Source: Closterium sp. NIES-65
Lineage: Eukaryota; Streptophyta; Zygnematophyceae; Desmidiales; Closteriaceae
NCBI GenBank assembly: GCA_948144175.1
Contig: CANXME010002517.1
Location: 1,240,001 to 1,304,000, forward strand
DNA length: 64,000 bases
Direction: 5' to 3'
Below are positions 21,506 through 30,153 of the stretch, piece by piece. Both the position numbers and the translations under genes were made by a program. Numbering within the stretch: position 1 is the stretch's first letter; each line of letters opens with the position of its first letter. The notes under the pieces are model-generated. The model did not search any database, was not told where the DNA came from, and was given only the letters and a program-made list of their open reading frames with translations.

Positions 21506-23599
21506 TTACTCGAAGATTCCGCGGGTTGCGAAGCGTCCCGAAATGGTTCTTCCCGAATTCGGTAGAAGGCTCTCGGAGGCAACCGAAAAGCATAGAATTC
21601 GGTGCATGCTAACTATCCGGTGCCACAGGACTGTCGGATGGGTGAGCGACCAATAGGAGCACGACTTACCAACCTGACCAGACACAGCTACCTGGGAAGA
21701 CGAAGTGTGCGGTGTGAAGAGATCGAAACAGACTGCCCCCCCGGCTAAACGTGGCCAGTGAAGCATAGGTGTTACCGTCGACGCAGGTCCCATCACGCTC
21801 AGTTGGAGGAAATACAGACGCTGACTGTGGCGGTCCTGAAGGTATCCAACACCTACCAAGTTTTTGGAGAACGGAGGGATGTGAAAACCATTGAGGACAT
21901 CAGAGGGAACAGCTGGATAGAGGGAGGGTGGTAGAGCTGCGTGCAACTGCTGGTCCTGAAATAGGATCAGCCACTACAACCGTAACCGAAGCAAAGAGCA
22001 GACTGAGAGTCGTGTGGTCGAGAAAGAAGCATTAGATGCACCAGAGTCCAGCATGAAAGACAGCGACGCCTCAGCCGAAGGTGCACATGGGCTAGTAGCT
22101 ATATAAGCACATTGGTTAGAACAAGCACCTATACAAACACGCCAAGAATATAGAACACCAGCACGCGAGCAAACATATCCAGCAGCACTTCCACACCAGC
22201 ACACATCACAGAGGCAGATTGCACCGCACCAAACAAAAATACTGCAGGCATCTGAAACAACGACGGACCAAGAGAACAAGTGAGCAGGGCGCAGTCCGAA
22301 AAGGGGCCATCACCATACTCTGCGCGAAGGCAGGTCGTGAGCTGCGCAAAGCACCATCCATGAGGGTAAAAGCGGTCATTGGGGTGACTGCTAGGTGTCC
22401 CAGTCTGGATAAGGTATTGGCACAATGAAGGTGGAATACCACGGGACACCCAGGTGGACGAGCCACTGCCATGCCCAGCGCCCCCAGGTCCACCAGATCC
22501 CCACTGCTGGGGCTGCTGCTGTACCTGCCGTGGAACTTGCTGTTGCGGCTGTCCCTGTGGCTGCGGCTGTCCCTACTGCTGCTGCGGTCCCTGGTGTGGC
22601 TGCTGCTGCTAGGCCTGCAGTTATTGTGCTGCCGCCGCACGCACCAAACAACTGCTCCAGGACCCCCTCGAGTTAGGCCCACAAGCCCAGCGCCACCATC
22701 AGTACCACCTCCATTCGACGCGCTAGTATTGACCCCACCTCCGCGACCCCCTACATCACACCCTCTGCCACCACCGACGCCAACACCCCTTCTCCCTTTC
22801 TTACCTCCCTTGCCCCCGGCAACGGACACGGCTGCAGTCTCGTCAAAAGCAAGAGACACAGTACATGCAAGAAAAGCATTAAAGGTGGGGAGCTGTGGAA
22901 CAGTATATTCCTGAAATACCGGGGGAACTACGGCGCTAGAAGCAGCGGCAACGGAGCGTTTGTTGCTCTCGATCTCCTTGGGTGCTGACTCAAGGACGTC
23001 GATAGTGAGCATAGTTGGGTGCTTCCGGAGAAGCGCGCCTCGTACAAGTGTAAGGCGGTCAGGGAGGCAAAAGGCTGTGAAGTGAATAATGATAGGCATT
23101 GGCACTGGGGGGATTGCAAGCTCAGCCTCAATGTAAGAAGCACGGAAACTAGAGTCACGCGAGCACAGGTGGGTGATAAGGTCAGGTGTGCATGCAAACG
23201 TTCCGAGGTCAAGAAACAGTAACAACATGAAGAGGCGACCGAGCGAGGCGGAGCAGGGAGTGGAGTAACGGGTCTTAATTACATCAAAACAGGGATGGGC
23301 AGATCGAACCTGGCTGAAGTGTGCCTCCTCAGATTTGGGGAGAAGGTTGCCGAGGGCGATACGAGTTGCAGCATCACGAGACTACCACACCGACAGGGCA
23401 ATGTGGGCAATGTAGGCTCCGCAGGCAGGTCACGAAGGCGAGGAGGCGAACGCAGGTCACCAGAGACCTGCGCCCAGAATGTGTTGCCATCCTAGCATTG
23501 GCAAATGTAGGTAAAACTCTGTGCGGAGGAGCTAGGCGGGGAACTCTAGTGCCCTACCCTCCGCATCGAAAAGTAGAGGGCGTAGGACTGTCATGCCTA
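21506..23599 (-). pseudogene. Copia-1h gag, protease and pre-integrase remnants
   Basis: Gag begins at about 23599 on the minus strand with a Met followed by LLFDAEGRALEF, aligning with the LTFDAEGRAVDFEV of Copia-1b, and meets stops within 12 codons. 22206-23228 gives the rest of gag, including VPMPIIIHFTAFCLPDRLTL and a Gly/Arg-rich run. Gln/Thr/Ala-rich repeats at 22450-22620 stand where the other copies have the Gly run and Cys/His cluster. 21974-22080 gives a protease-like LDSGASNASF. 21506-21946 gives a pre-integrase-like region (HPTVLWHRI). Several frame changes; non-functional. Confidence 0.6.
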
Positions 23600-23610
23600 G
23601 TGTTCGACGA

Positions 23611-24658
23611 GACTGGGAGCAACGAGCTGCGAACGAACGAAGCACAAGACGAGCAAAGCCGGGGGGGGGGGGGCGAGCCTAGGAATGGTTGGAGCAAGCG
23701 GCGAGGAGAGCCAGAGAGGCTAGTCTAGAGACGCGAGACACAAAGAGGTACTGACCCTAATCTACCATAAGAAGGGCAACTGTTTCTGCCAGCCGCCGCG
23801 GGGAACGCCGATGGCAGTAGGTACGTATGGGGCAACGGGCGTGGGTGCGAGACGAGTTGGAGAGCAGGTTCTAGTGCGCCGACAGGCACATGTGCTATTG
23901 GCGCTGTGCAAGTGGCCGCTGTGAGAGCAGGGATGCAGGCGCGACGGGCTAGGGCTGGGACAGGCTGCACTCGCAGGCAGCTGGGAGTGCGCAAGCAGCA
24001 GGGTGTGTGCAGTGGCATGCGCGCGGTTGCGTGCGGGCAGAAGCGCCTGCGCGGCTGCGTGCGTGCGCTAACGGGCTGCGGGTTGCGCATGGCTGATGCA
24101 TGCTGTGAGTCTTACGGGGCAGGGAGGGTGTGCCGTACAAACACGTGTCTGGTCAGGACGTGCTAAGGGGCGAGGCAGACTATTCCTTGGCGGCGGCCGC
24201 CATGTTTTATGACATTGCTCCCCGGGCCGGGCATCACTCCAGGCCGAGCCTCTCTCCCGGGTTTTGCACCTGGTCGTCGTTACCAATAGGCTATTTCTCT
24301 TATGCTCGATGCCGGCGTCAAACCCGGCTCACTCCCTTCCGGTGAACGTTGCCGCGCAGCTTAAGCTGTCATCCGACGACCCCGTCCCGCGCCAGCCGTA
24401 CAAAAGGGCTGGTGCAAGCAGCTGATGCTCTACGCACTAGTTTCGTAGACAGCTTCTACTCTCGCCACAAATGTAATCAGGTCCCACTGCTGCATTGAAG
24501 GCGCCGCCGCTTGCTGCGTTCTAGGCGCCGCTTCTCGTCGATCCAAGGCTCTTTTTAAGCGATCACACCACCTACTAATCCCAGACCTGCCGTTGCCGGA
24601 CCTGCCTCCGGAACCACCTCCGGGCCTACTGCAGACCTACTACTGCCAAGCCTGTTTG
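23611..24658. other. Non-repeat spacer upstream of the phytocyanin-like gene
   Basis: About 1 kb with no credible ORF and no LTR-element similarity I can see. The first part (to about 23740) may still be 1h leader and contains a 14-bp G run near 23660. 23880-24080 is GC-rich with many GCAGG and TGCGCG words. TTTTTAAG near 24552 is a weak TATA-like stretch about 100 bp before the candidate start codon. No promoter can be assigned with confidence. Confidence 0.4.
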
Positions 24659-24725
24659 ATGGCGTCCGTAAAGTCGAGCCCCATCCGTCTCCCCATCCTA
24701 CTGCTACTGCTGCTCCTCCTCGCAG
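24659..24725 (+). pseudogene. Candidate exon 1 (signal peptide) of a phytocyanin-like gene
   Basis: ATG at 24659 opens a 22-codon stretch MASVKSSPIRLP followed by a run of leucines ending AG, a textbook secretory signal peptide. It stops exactly at a consensus plant splice donor, CTCGCAG|GTAAGC. Secreted or GPI-anchored phytocyanins and early-nodulin-like proteins begin this way. The donor leaves one extra base (phase 1), while the best exon 2 acceptor needs phase 0. So either a small exon is missing from this reconstruction or the gene has lost its frame. Confidence 0.5.
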
Positions 24726-24814
24726 GTAAGCGGCATGCTACCAGCGAGCAGGGCTTTGAACCTTACAATTCTATATCAAGCATTTACCTTGAGCACGTCC
24801 CTCACCGCGCCCTG

Positions 24815-25245
24815 AGCAACATGGTGTGCGGTGATGTGCTGTGCTGTGATGTGCTGTGTGGTGTTGTGCTGTGTGGTGTTGTGCTGTGCAGTGTTGTGCT
24901 CTGCGGTGATGTGCTGTGCGGTGATGTGCTGTGCTGTGATGTGCTGTGCGGTGTTGTGCAGTACGGTGTTGTGGTGTGCGGTGCTGTGCTGTGCGGTGAT
25001 GTGCTGTGCGGTGTTGTGTTGTGCGGTGTTGTGCTTTGCAGGTAATGTGCTGTGCGGTGATGTGCTGTGCTCTGCGGTGATGTGTTGTGCGGTGTTGTGC
25101 TGTGCGGTGTTGTGTCGTGTGGTGTTGTGCTGTGAGGTAATGTGCTGTGTGGTGTCGTGCTGTGCGGTGTTGTGCTGTGCGGTGTTGTGCTGTGCTGTGC
25201 GGTGTTGTGCTGTGCGATGATGCGCTGTGCGGTGTTGTGCTGGCA
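24815..25245. repeat. TGTGCTGTGCGGTG microsatellite/minisatellite
   Basis: About 430 bp of irregular tandem units built from GTGCTGTGCGGTGTT and GTGCTGTGCGGTGAT (10-15 bp, sometimes 5-bp subunits). It falls in the presumed first intron of the phytocyanin-like gene. Long Cys/Val or Thr/Ala/Gln/His ORFs across it are repeat translations, not genes. Confidence 0.9.
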
Positions 25246-25504
25246 TGTTCGCTGGACACTTTGTGGACCGCCATCCGCATTGCCTCCCTTACAGTGAGCC
25301 CCATTTTCCTGCCATCCAACTTGCCCGTTTCAGAATTGCTTATTTCGCGTCCACACCCACGCGGAACCCCATGCACCACCCACGCGGAACCCCATGCACC
25401 ACCCCACGGTGAACCCACCAACCTATGCTCTTGATATTGCTAACAAATTGCCAATTCGTATGCCCTCTTGCTTCTCTCGCTCCCTCCCCTGGTGTGAGCG
25501 GCAG

Positions 25505-25576
25505 GGCGCCGAAACGGTGGTGGTTGGGTGGAGGTTCCGGTGCTGGGATGGGATTCCATTGTGAAGACGTGGGTGC
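25505..25576 (+). pseudogene. Duplicated, damaged copy of phytocyanin-like exon 2
   Basis: After a pyrimidine-rich tract and acceptor GCGGCAG, the sequence encodes GAETVVVGWRFRCWDG, almost identical to DAKTVVVGWRFKRWDA in the exon at 25661. Four extra bases after GGGATGGGATT shift it out of frame into TGA. Its flanks are also similar to those of the second copy, so exon and intron edge were duplicated together. Confidence 0.5.
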
Positions 25577-25660
25577 CTGCTAAGTCTGCTATAAATTCTC
25601 TTCTCTCGCGCTCTCTCTCGTGCTCTCTCTCGTGCTCTCTCCTCCCCTCTGTACCGGCAG

Positions 25661-25757
25661 GATGCCAAGACGGTGGTAGTGGGGTGGAGGTTCAAGCGCT
25701 GGGATGCGAGTGTGAAGACGTGGTGCCCACCCCGTCTCAGCTATGGTGACACAGCTG
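25661..25757 (+). pseudogene. Candidate exon 2 of a phytocyanin-like gene
   Basis: Acceptor CTGTACCGGCAG|GATGCC is followed by DAKTVVVGWRFKRWDASVKTW, then LSYGDTA, and ends in phase 1 at GCTG|GTCAGC. The order V-V-G-W...W...VKTW...GDT matches the N-terminal half of phytocyanins, where a Gly-Trp, a Trp and a GD-[TS]-L segment precede the first copper-ligand region. Joining this exon to 26258 restores YGDTAVFQWNDW in frame, matching the family's usual GDTLVF motif. Family membership is inference from motif order. Confidence 0.5.
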
Positions 25758-26257
25758 GTCAGCTCCTTCTCCTGCTGCTGCTCCTGCTCCTCTTGCTCCT
25801 GTTGCTCAATCTTTTGCTGCCGCCTGTCTCCTTTTCACTCCAACCCCCCCCTCCCCCCCTCCCTCTCTCTCGATCTCTCTCTTTCTCTCTTCACCCCCCT
25901 TGCCTTCTCTCTCCTTTCCCCCCCTTCTCTCTCCACCCCCTCTCCTCCTCGCTTCTCCCTATAACCCCCAGCACCAATCTCTCTCTCCATCCATTTTCCC
26001 ACCTCATTTCTCCATATAACCCCAAGCCCCATCTCTCTCCACCCCGTTTCCCACGGTGGTTTGCGTGTGCATAAACCCGCGCCGTTGTATAGTGTACTGT
26101 CCTATCCGTTCACTCGTCTCTCCGCTGCACCACGTAGGTGACCTTTCAGTCGACTCAAAAGCCACGCTGGTTTTTGTTTGCATGAGCCCGTGCCCTTGTG
26201 TGCCAGCCTATCCATGCACTCGCCTCTCCCCTGCCCCGCGTGCCCGGGTCCCTGCAG
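25758..26257. other. Presumed intron with pyrimidine tract and direct repeat
   Basis: 25770-26045 is an almost pure C/T stretch on the plus strand (TCTCTCTC, CCCCCCT runs). 26056-26130 and 26170-26240 are an imperfect direct repeat (TTTGCGTGTGCATAAACCCG and TTTGTTTGCATGAGCCCG, then related CCTATCC...ACTCGTCTCTCC). The second ends in the acceptor CCCTGCAG at 26250-26257. Confidence 0.55.
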
Positions 26258-26523
26258 TGTTCCAATGGAATGACTGGCGGCGCAAGCACAACGTGGTGGC
26301 TATTGGCTCCGTGGGCTAGGAGCTGTGTTACTTCTATGGCACACCGAGTGAGGCGGTCAAGGTGCTGGCCAAGGAGGCGCATCAGGGCACGTACACACAC
26401 ACGTTGGTTCCCCCGGGGGGCCGTCAGCCTTCTTCGTTGTTCACCAGCAGTGTGGGGAGCGACTTTCTCAAAGGCATGATGTCTTGGCACCTCCGGGCCT
26501 TTGAAGCGTCTCCAGTGGTATAG
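26258..26523 (+). pseudogene. Candidate exon 3 of a phytocyanin-like gene, with an internal stop
   Basis: After CCCTGCAG the frame gives VFQWNDWRRKHNVVAIGSVG, a TAG at 26317-26319, then ELCYFYGTPSEAVKVLAKEA, HQGTYTHTLVPPGG, a short unmatched stretch, LFTSSVGSDFLKGMM and a stop at 26521-26523. HNVV is the first copper-ligand histidine motif of phytocyanins, and YFYG..., GTYTH and FTSSVGSDxxxGM follow the family's order. The later Cys and His ligands are not present in the C-x4-H form, as in early-nodulin-like members or a decayed blue copper protein. The internal stop makes this a probable pseudogene. Function would have been an extracellular cupredoxin; the assignment rests on motifs only. 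Confidence 0.5.
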
Positions 26524-27794
26524 GCCGCGTGATTGGGGAGGAGCAGAGCAGGTCAGGGCGTGGCTAGTGGTTTTGGTATTGTTCTCCTAGTGGTCCGAGT
26601 GTCGCTATTTGTGGCGTTTTGCTTTGTCAGAGTGTTTGTTACGGTACCGTACCGGTACCGTAGTCTTTGTGCCTGCAAGGTTCATGAACTTGCTCATCGC
26701 CAGTACAATAGACCGCAATAAGGTACGGTACTACGGTATGCGCTTGGACCTGGTGCATTTCACATCCTGTTGGCCTGGTGTTCTGTATCATCCGTGTTCT
26801 CGCTTCAAAAGACATGTTACATTAATTGAGCCCAGGGACACGCGTCCCCATATGCATGAATTTACCGTACCTTTAACCAGACGAGTGGACTGTACCGTAT
26901 GTGGCAAAAAAACTCTTGGTCCCCACCCCATTCCAGAGGACAGTCTGGTCTGGTGGCAATCACCACCTCCCCTCCCCTCCCCCTCTCCTTCCCCTTCCCA
27001 TCACTCCCCATCCCACCTCCCTTCTCTCCCCTTCCCCCACCACCATCCCCTTTCATCCCAACCCACCCTCCTCTCCACCTCCACTCCACTCCCCCCTCCC
27101 CACACGCCCCATGCCGCCTCCCAAAAACGAGTACACAGCCGTGTAACCGACCGCTCTGATGAACGTGAATTGGATGTGGAATCACGGGGCAGATTAGTGT
27201 GCCAGGAGGGTGGGGGTGACTGCACTTAACTGCAAGAGAGTACCGTAGTTGTGTATCGAGTCGAGGGTCATCCCTACTTGGTGAGGGAGAGATGAGTTCC
27301 GTATAACAAGCCACTGAAAAATAGTGCACCACCAACAGATGTAACTACCGTATTACCCCGGATAGTAGCGCATATGCGCTTATAATAAAGTCAGTTTTTT
27401 TTAGGGGGGGCGCTTGTAAATGAGTAACGGGCATAAGCGCATGCACTTATAAGACGGGAAAATGAAATTAATTTCTAAAGGCACCAAATCGAAGCTCTCC
27501 TTAAGGTGAACACAGCCGAACGTTCGTTCACATGGGATCGTGCACGGAATGTAGGGGAAATCAACCGCGACTCGGTTTCCCACCACACATTCACGTCCAG
27601 AAGTTGCGCACCTGCCTTTGCTGACTCGCATCCTGCCGTACGGCCCAATCGCATTGTCATGTGCCTCATGGCAGTCGATTCCACCCGAATCCTCTAGAAG
27701 GGGGTGGAAACTTTCCTGCCATTGCTGACGCAAATCCTGCCGTGCGGTCCAATCACAGCAGGATGCGTTGCCATGCAGGCAAATTCCAGCCGAA
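26524..27794. other. Non-coding spacer with TACCGTA words and a local duplication
   Basis: No credible ORF. The heptamer TACCGTA or its complement recurs near 26643-26665, 26720-26740, 26870-26905, 27240 and 27345. 26960-27110 is a C/T-rich run. 27340-27465 holds TACCGTATTACCCCGG and GCGCTTATAA words in both orientations. 27610-27680 and 27720-27780 are an imperfect direct repeat around GCTGACTCGCATCCTGCCGT. Confidence 0.55.
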
Positions 27795-27920
27795 TGTCAA
27801 GTTTATATGCTATAGTCTATCTAGGCTGTAGTGGGGTAGATACTATAGGGTACAACATTTCTAGGTTTCCTACTTGTACCCACATTTTGCCTAGTCATTC
27901 CATTTCCTCATTTCTTCACA
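27795..27920 (+). repeat. Copia-1c 5' LTR (126 bp)
   Basis: Begins TGTCAAGTTTATATGC and ends CATTTCTTCACA, directly followed by the primer site. Aligns with the other Copia-1 LTRs. Confidence 0.88.
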
Positions 27921-27931
27921 TGGTATAGAGC
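27921..27931 (+). other. Copia-1c primer-binding site, one base short
   Basis: TGGTATAGAGC, i.e. the initiator-Met site TGGTATCAGAGC lacking the C. This is a decayed version of the site intact in Copia-1b. Confidence 0.8.
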
Positions 27932-28079
27932 AGGTTCCCTAGTGGGAACGCTTCCTTGGGCCCACCACTGATTTTTTTTTTTTTTTTTTTCTGACCGAAG
28001 CGCGAGTCGCCCCTGCCCGAGGCGCGCCTCGTGGGCCGCCCTCTCGTTGCGTCCCCTGCCCCTAGAGGCCCGTCGCGCC

Positions 28080-28860
28080 CCTCTAGAGGCCCCTCTCACG
28101 GCCCCTTGCGCCACCCCTAGCAGCCCCGTCGCCGCCCTTAGCGGCCCCGTCGCCGCCCCTAGCGGCCCTGTCGTCGCCCTTCGCGGCCCCGTTGCCGCCC
28201 TTTGAGGCCCCTCGCGGCCCCTTCGCGGCCCCGTTGCCGCCCCTAGCGGCCCCGTCGCCGCCCTCCGCGGCCCCGTCGCCGCCCCTAGCGGCCCCGTCGC
28301 CGCCCCTAGCGGCTCTGTCGCCGCCCTCCGCGGCCCCGTCGCCACCCCTAGCGGCCCCGTCGCCGCCCCTAGCGGCCCCGTCGCCGCCCTTCGCGGCCCC
28401 GCCGCTGCCCCTATCGGCCCCGTCGCCGCCCTCCGCGGCCCCGTCGCCACCCCTAGCGGCCCCGTCTCCGCCCCTAGCGGCCCCGTCGCCGCCCTCTCGC
28501 GGCCCCTGTGCCGCCCTCTCGCGGCCCCTGTGCCGCCCTCTCACGGCCGCGTCGCCGCCCTCTCGCGGCCCCGGTGCCGCCCTCTTGCGGCCTCGTCGCC
28601 GCCCTTAGCGGCCCCGTCGCCGCCCCTTGCGGCCCCTTCGCCGCCCCTAGCGGCCCCTCCCCGGCCCCTCCCCGGCCCCTTCACCGCCGAGCCGCCGAGC
28701 CGCCGAACCACCGAGCCGCCGAGCCGCCAAGCACCCGAGCCGCCGAGCCGCCGAGGCCGCCGTCGAGCCGCCACTACCAAACCGCTGCCGCCGAGCTGCA
28801 ATCGAGCCGCTGCCACCGCGGTTGCAGCCCTGTTCCTACCGGCGCGCCCCGGCCTTACCC
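28080..28860 (+). repeat. Copia-1c leader minisatellite
   Basis: Tandem units of about 21-27 bp around CCCCGTCGCCGCCCCTAGCGG to about 28680, then GCCGCCGAGC units to about 28800. It is the reverse complement of the type seen in Copia-1b and in the same place (primer site to gag). A run of about 20 T lies at 27971-27990. Confidence 0.88.
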
Positions 28861-28902
28861 ACCCGGACTAGTGAGAGCACTCCCTGCTAGACCACTGCTG
28901 TC

Positions 28903-29184
28903 ATGGCTACCCCCAGTGTCCTTACCTTTGATGTTGAGGGTCGTGCTGTTGACTTTGAGGTCTGGGTCGATGACCTACAGCTCTTCATACAGTGCGATAG
29001 GACAAACGGACTCTCCCTGTTCGATCTCACCTCTGGTGCCTCTCCTGCCCCGCCTGGTGATGCTGACAGCACTGTTCGCTCACAGTGGGCTACACGCAAT
29101 GCTGCTGCCCGTCTTGCTGTACGTCGCCACTTACCGACCACTGAGCGTGCGCACTTTAGTCAGTACAAGAGTGCTAAGACCTTG
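28903..29184 (+). pseudogene. Copia-1c gag, N-terminal part
   Basis: ATG at 28903 gives MATPSVLTFDVEGRAVDFEV, the Copia-1 gag start shared with 1b (17715) and 1d (63177). The frame is open for about 94 codons to SAKTL. There the match stops at 29184 because foreign sequence follows (16 bp of filler, then Copia-3). Gag resumes at 54251, but about 140 bp that 1d has between these points is missing, so the insertion came with a deletion of target DNA. Confidence 0.85.
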
Positions 29185-29200
29185 ATGGCGAGTGTCGATT
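29185..29200. other. 16-bp filler at the left edge of the Copia-3 insertion
   Basis: These bases match neither Copia-1 gag nor Copia-3 at this position. Filler plus the ~140-bp loss of target suggests end-joining repair rather than a clean integrase insertion. Confidence 0.55.
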
Positions 29201-29291
29201 AGCAGCAGCATTGGAAGTGTTGCAAGCTGGCTGGGATGGCTCTGAACTGAGAGAGCAACATATCCTAAGGCCAACAATCCGAGGGGAAGTT
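29201..29291 (+). other. Copia-3 pol end and polypurine tract preceding the left LTR
   Basis: Matches 34874-34964, i.e. the last codons of RNase H, the TGA stop and CCGAGGGGAAGT, which is the polypurine tract. Normal elements start at the LTR, so the left end carries extra upstream sequence. Confidence 0.85.
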
Positions 29292-30119
29292 TGTTGGTGC
29301 AACCCTACGGTTTGCACTCGGCTTGTTGTCCGTGTGCGTGCATGTGTGTGTGTATGGAATGGTATGAGGGCATGGGATAATATATATTTCATGCTTATAG
29401 TTGTGTGTGAATGTTGAGTCATGATGTCGAGTGTGTGTGTCGAGTCAATAGCGAGTTATCGCTAGACGCGTGTTACGCGGTCGTTTGTGTCTCGCACGCG
29501 GTTTCTATTTTGTCGTGCGCGGTTTCTATTTTGTCCTGTGTCGAACGTTCGGCGTGTCGCAGGTGTGTGTAGAAGACCCATCAAGAAGTCAAGGATGAGT
29601 TTGTGATGAAGAGCCCGAGCCTTGGTGTCAAGCCTCAAGTGATTTTGAAGCTCGCCAAAAGGGTACACCTCAAGATATCGAAGATAGTTACATTACTTTG
29701 TGTAGTGTAACATTTCACTTGGTGTAGGCCCTAGTGAAGAGTGGTTTCGAGACCCTTCGTGGTTGGGGACAGTGTGGCACTGTTCCACATCACTGTACCT
29801 CGGCTCTTGGGGTTTGTAGGAGCTGGGAGTCATTCCCAACTCGTAACTCTTCCTAACTCTTCCTATCTTGTGTTCTAAGACTATGTTGCTGCCATAGTGC
29901 TGTTCGTTCAAACCGACGTTGTGTCGTCAATACTTGGTCAAATCGTGCGATCTAAATTGCCTAGTGTAGGCAACAATAAGACGCTCCAGATCCAAGTTGA
30001 ATCAAGACATTTGATGTTGTGATCAGAACGCTATGAACGTTTGAAGCCGCTGTGCAGAAATCCGACTGTGCACTCTATCTTTCGTTTTAGGCACATTGGA
30101 GCCTACTGTGACTATAACA
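29292..30119 (+). repeat. Copia-3 left LTR (828 bp)
   Basis: Begins TGTTGGTGCAACC and ends GACTATAACA. It matches 34965-35291 joined to 50215-50714 (827 bp) with few changes. GGGATAATATATATTTC near 29375 is a TATA-like stretch. Confidence 0.9.
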
Positions 30120-30121
30120 AG

Positions 30122-30133
30122 TGGTATCAGAGC
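30122..30133 (+). other. Copia-3a primer-binding site (initiator Met tRNA)
   Basis: TGGTATCAGAGC two bases after the LTR end. Confidence 0.93.
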
Positions 30134-30153
30134 CCCTTGGAGCAGTTTCGACA

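Larger units (their letters stand above)
20165..23610 (-). mobile_element. Copia-1h: eroded, diverged relative of Copia-1
   Basis: The plus strand at about 20165-20298 resembles an inverted Copia-1 LTR and ends GTATGACA followed by CACCCCC, as in Copia-1b. A 3' UTR-like block follows to 20537, then RNase H, RT, protease and gag remnants in minus orientation. No right-hand LTR or primer site was found, and the integrase and most of the RT are missing. An old truncated copy or sister subfamily. Confidence 0.65.

Noticed and set aside
23725-24345. Several 60-120 codon frames upstream of the phytocyanin-like gene
   Set aside because: Overlapping frames on both strands in GC-rich spacer, none with recognisable domains, splice context or conserved copies.
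24771-25421. Minus-strand frame of repeating Thr-Ala-Gln-His, and a Cys/Val-rich frame on the plus strand
   Set aside because: Both are direct translations of the GTGCTGTGCGGTG array.
26609-27229. 206-codon frame in the spacer
   Set aside because: It crosses a C/T-rich low-complexity run, has no motif and no coding-like composition, and no homologous copy was seen.
28080-28700. Regularly spaced repeats resembling a CRISPR array
   Set aside because: Units are head-to-tail without unique spacers, unit length varies, and the setting is a eukaryotic retrotransposon leader.
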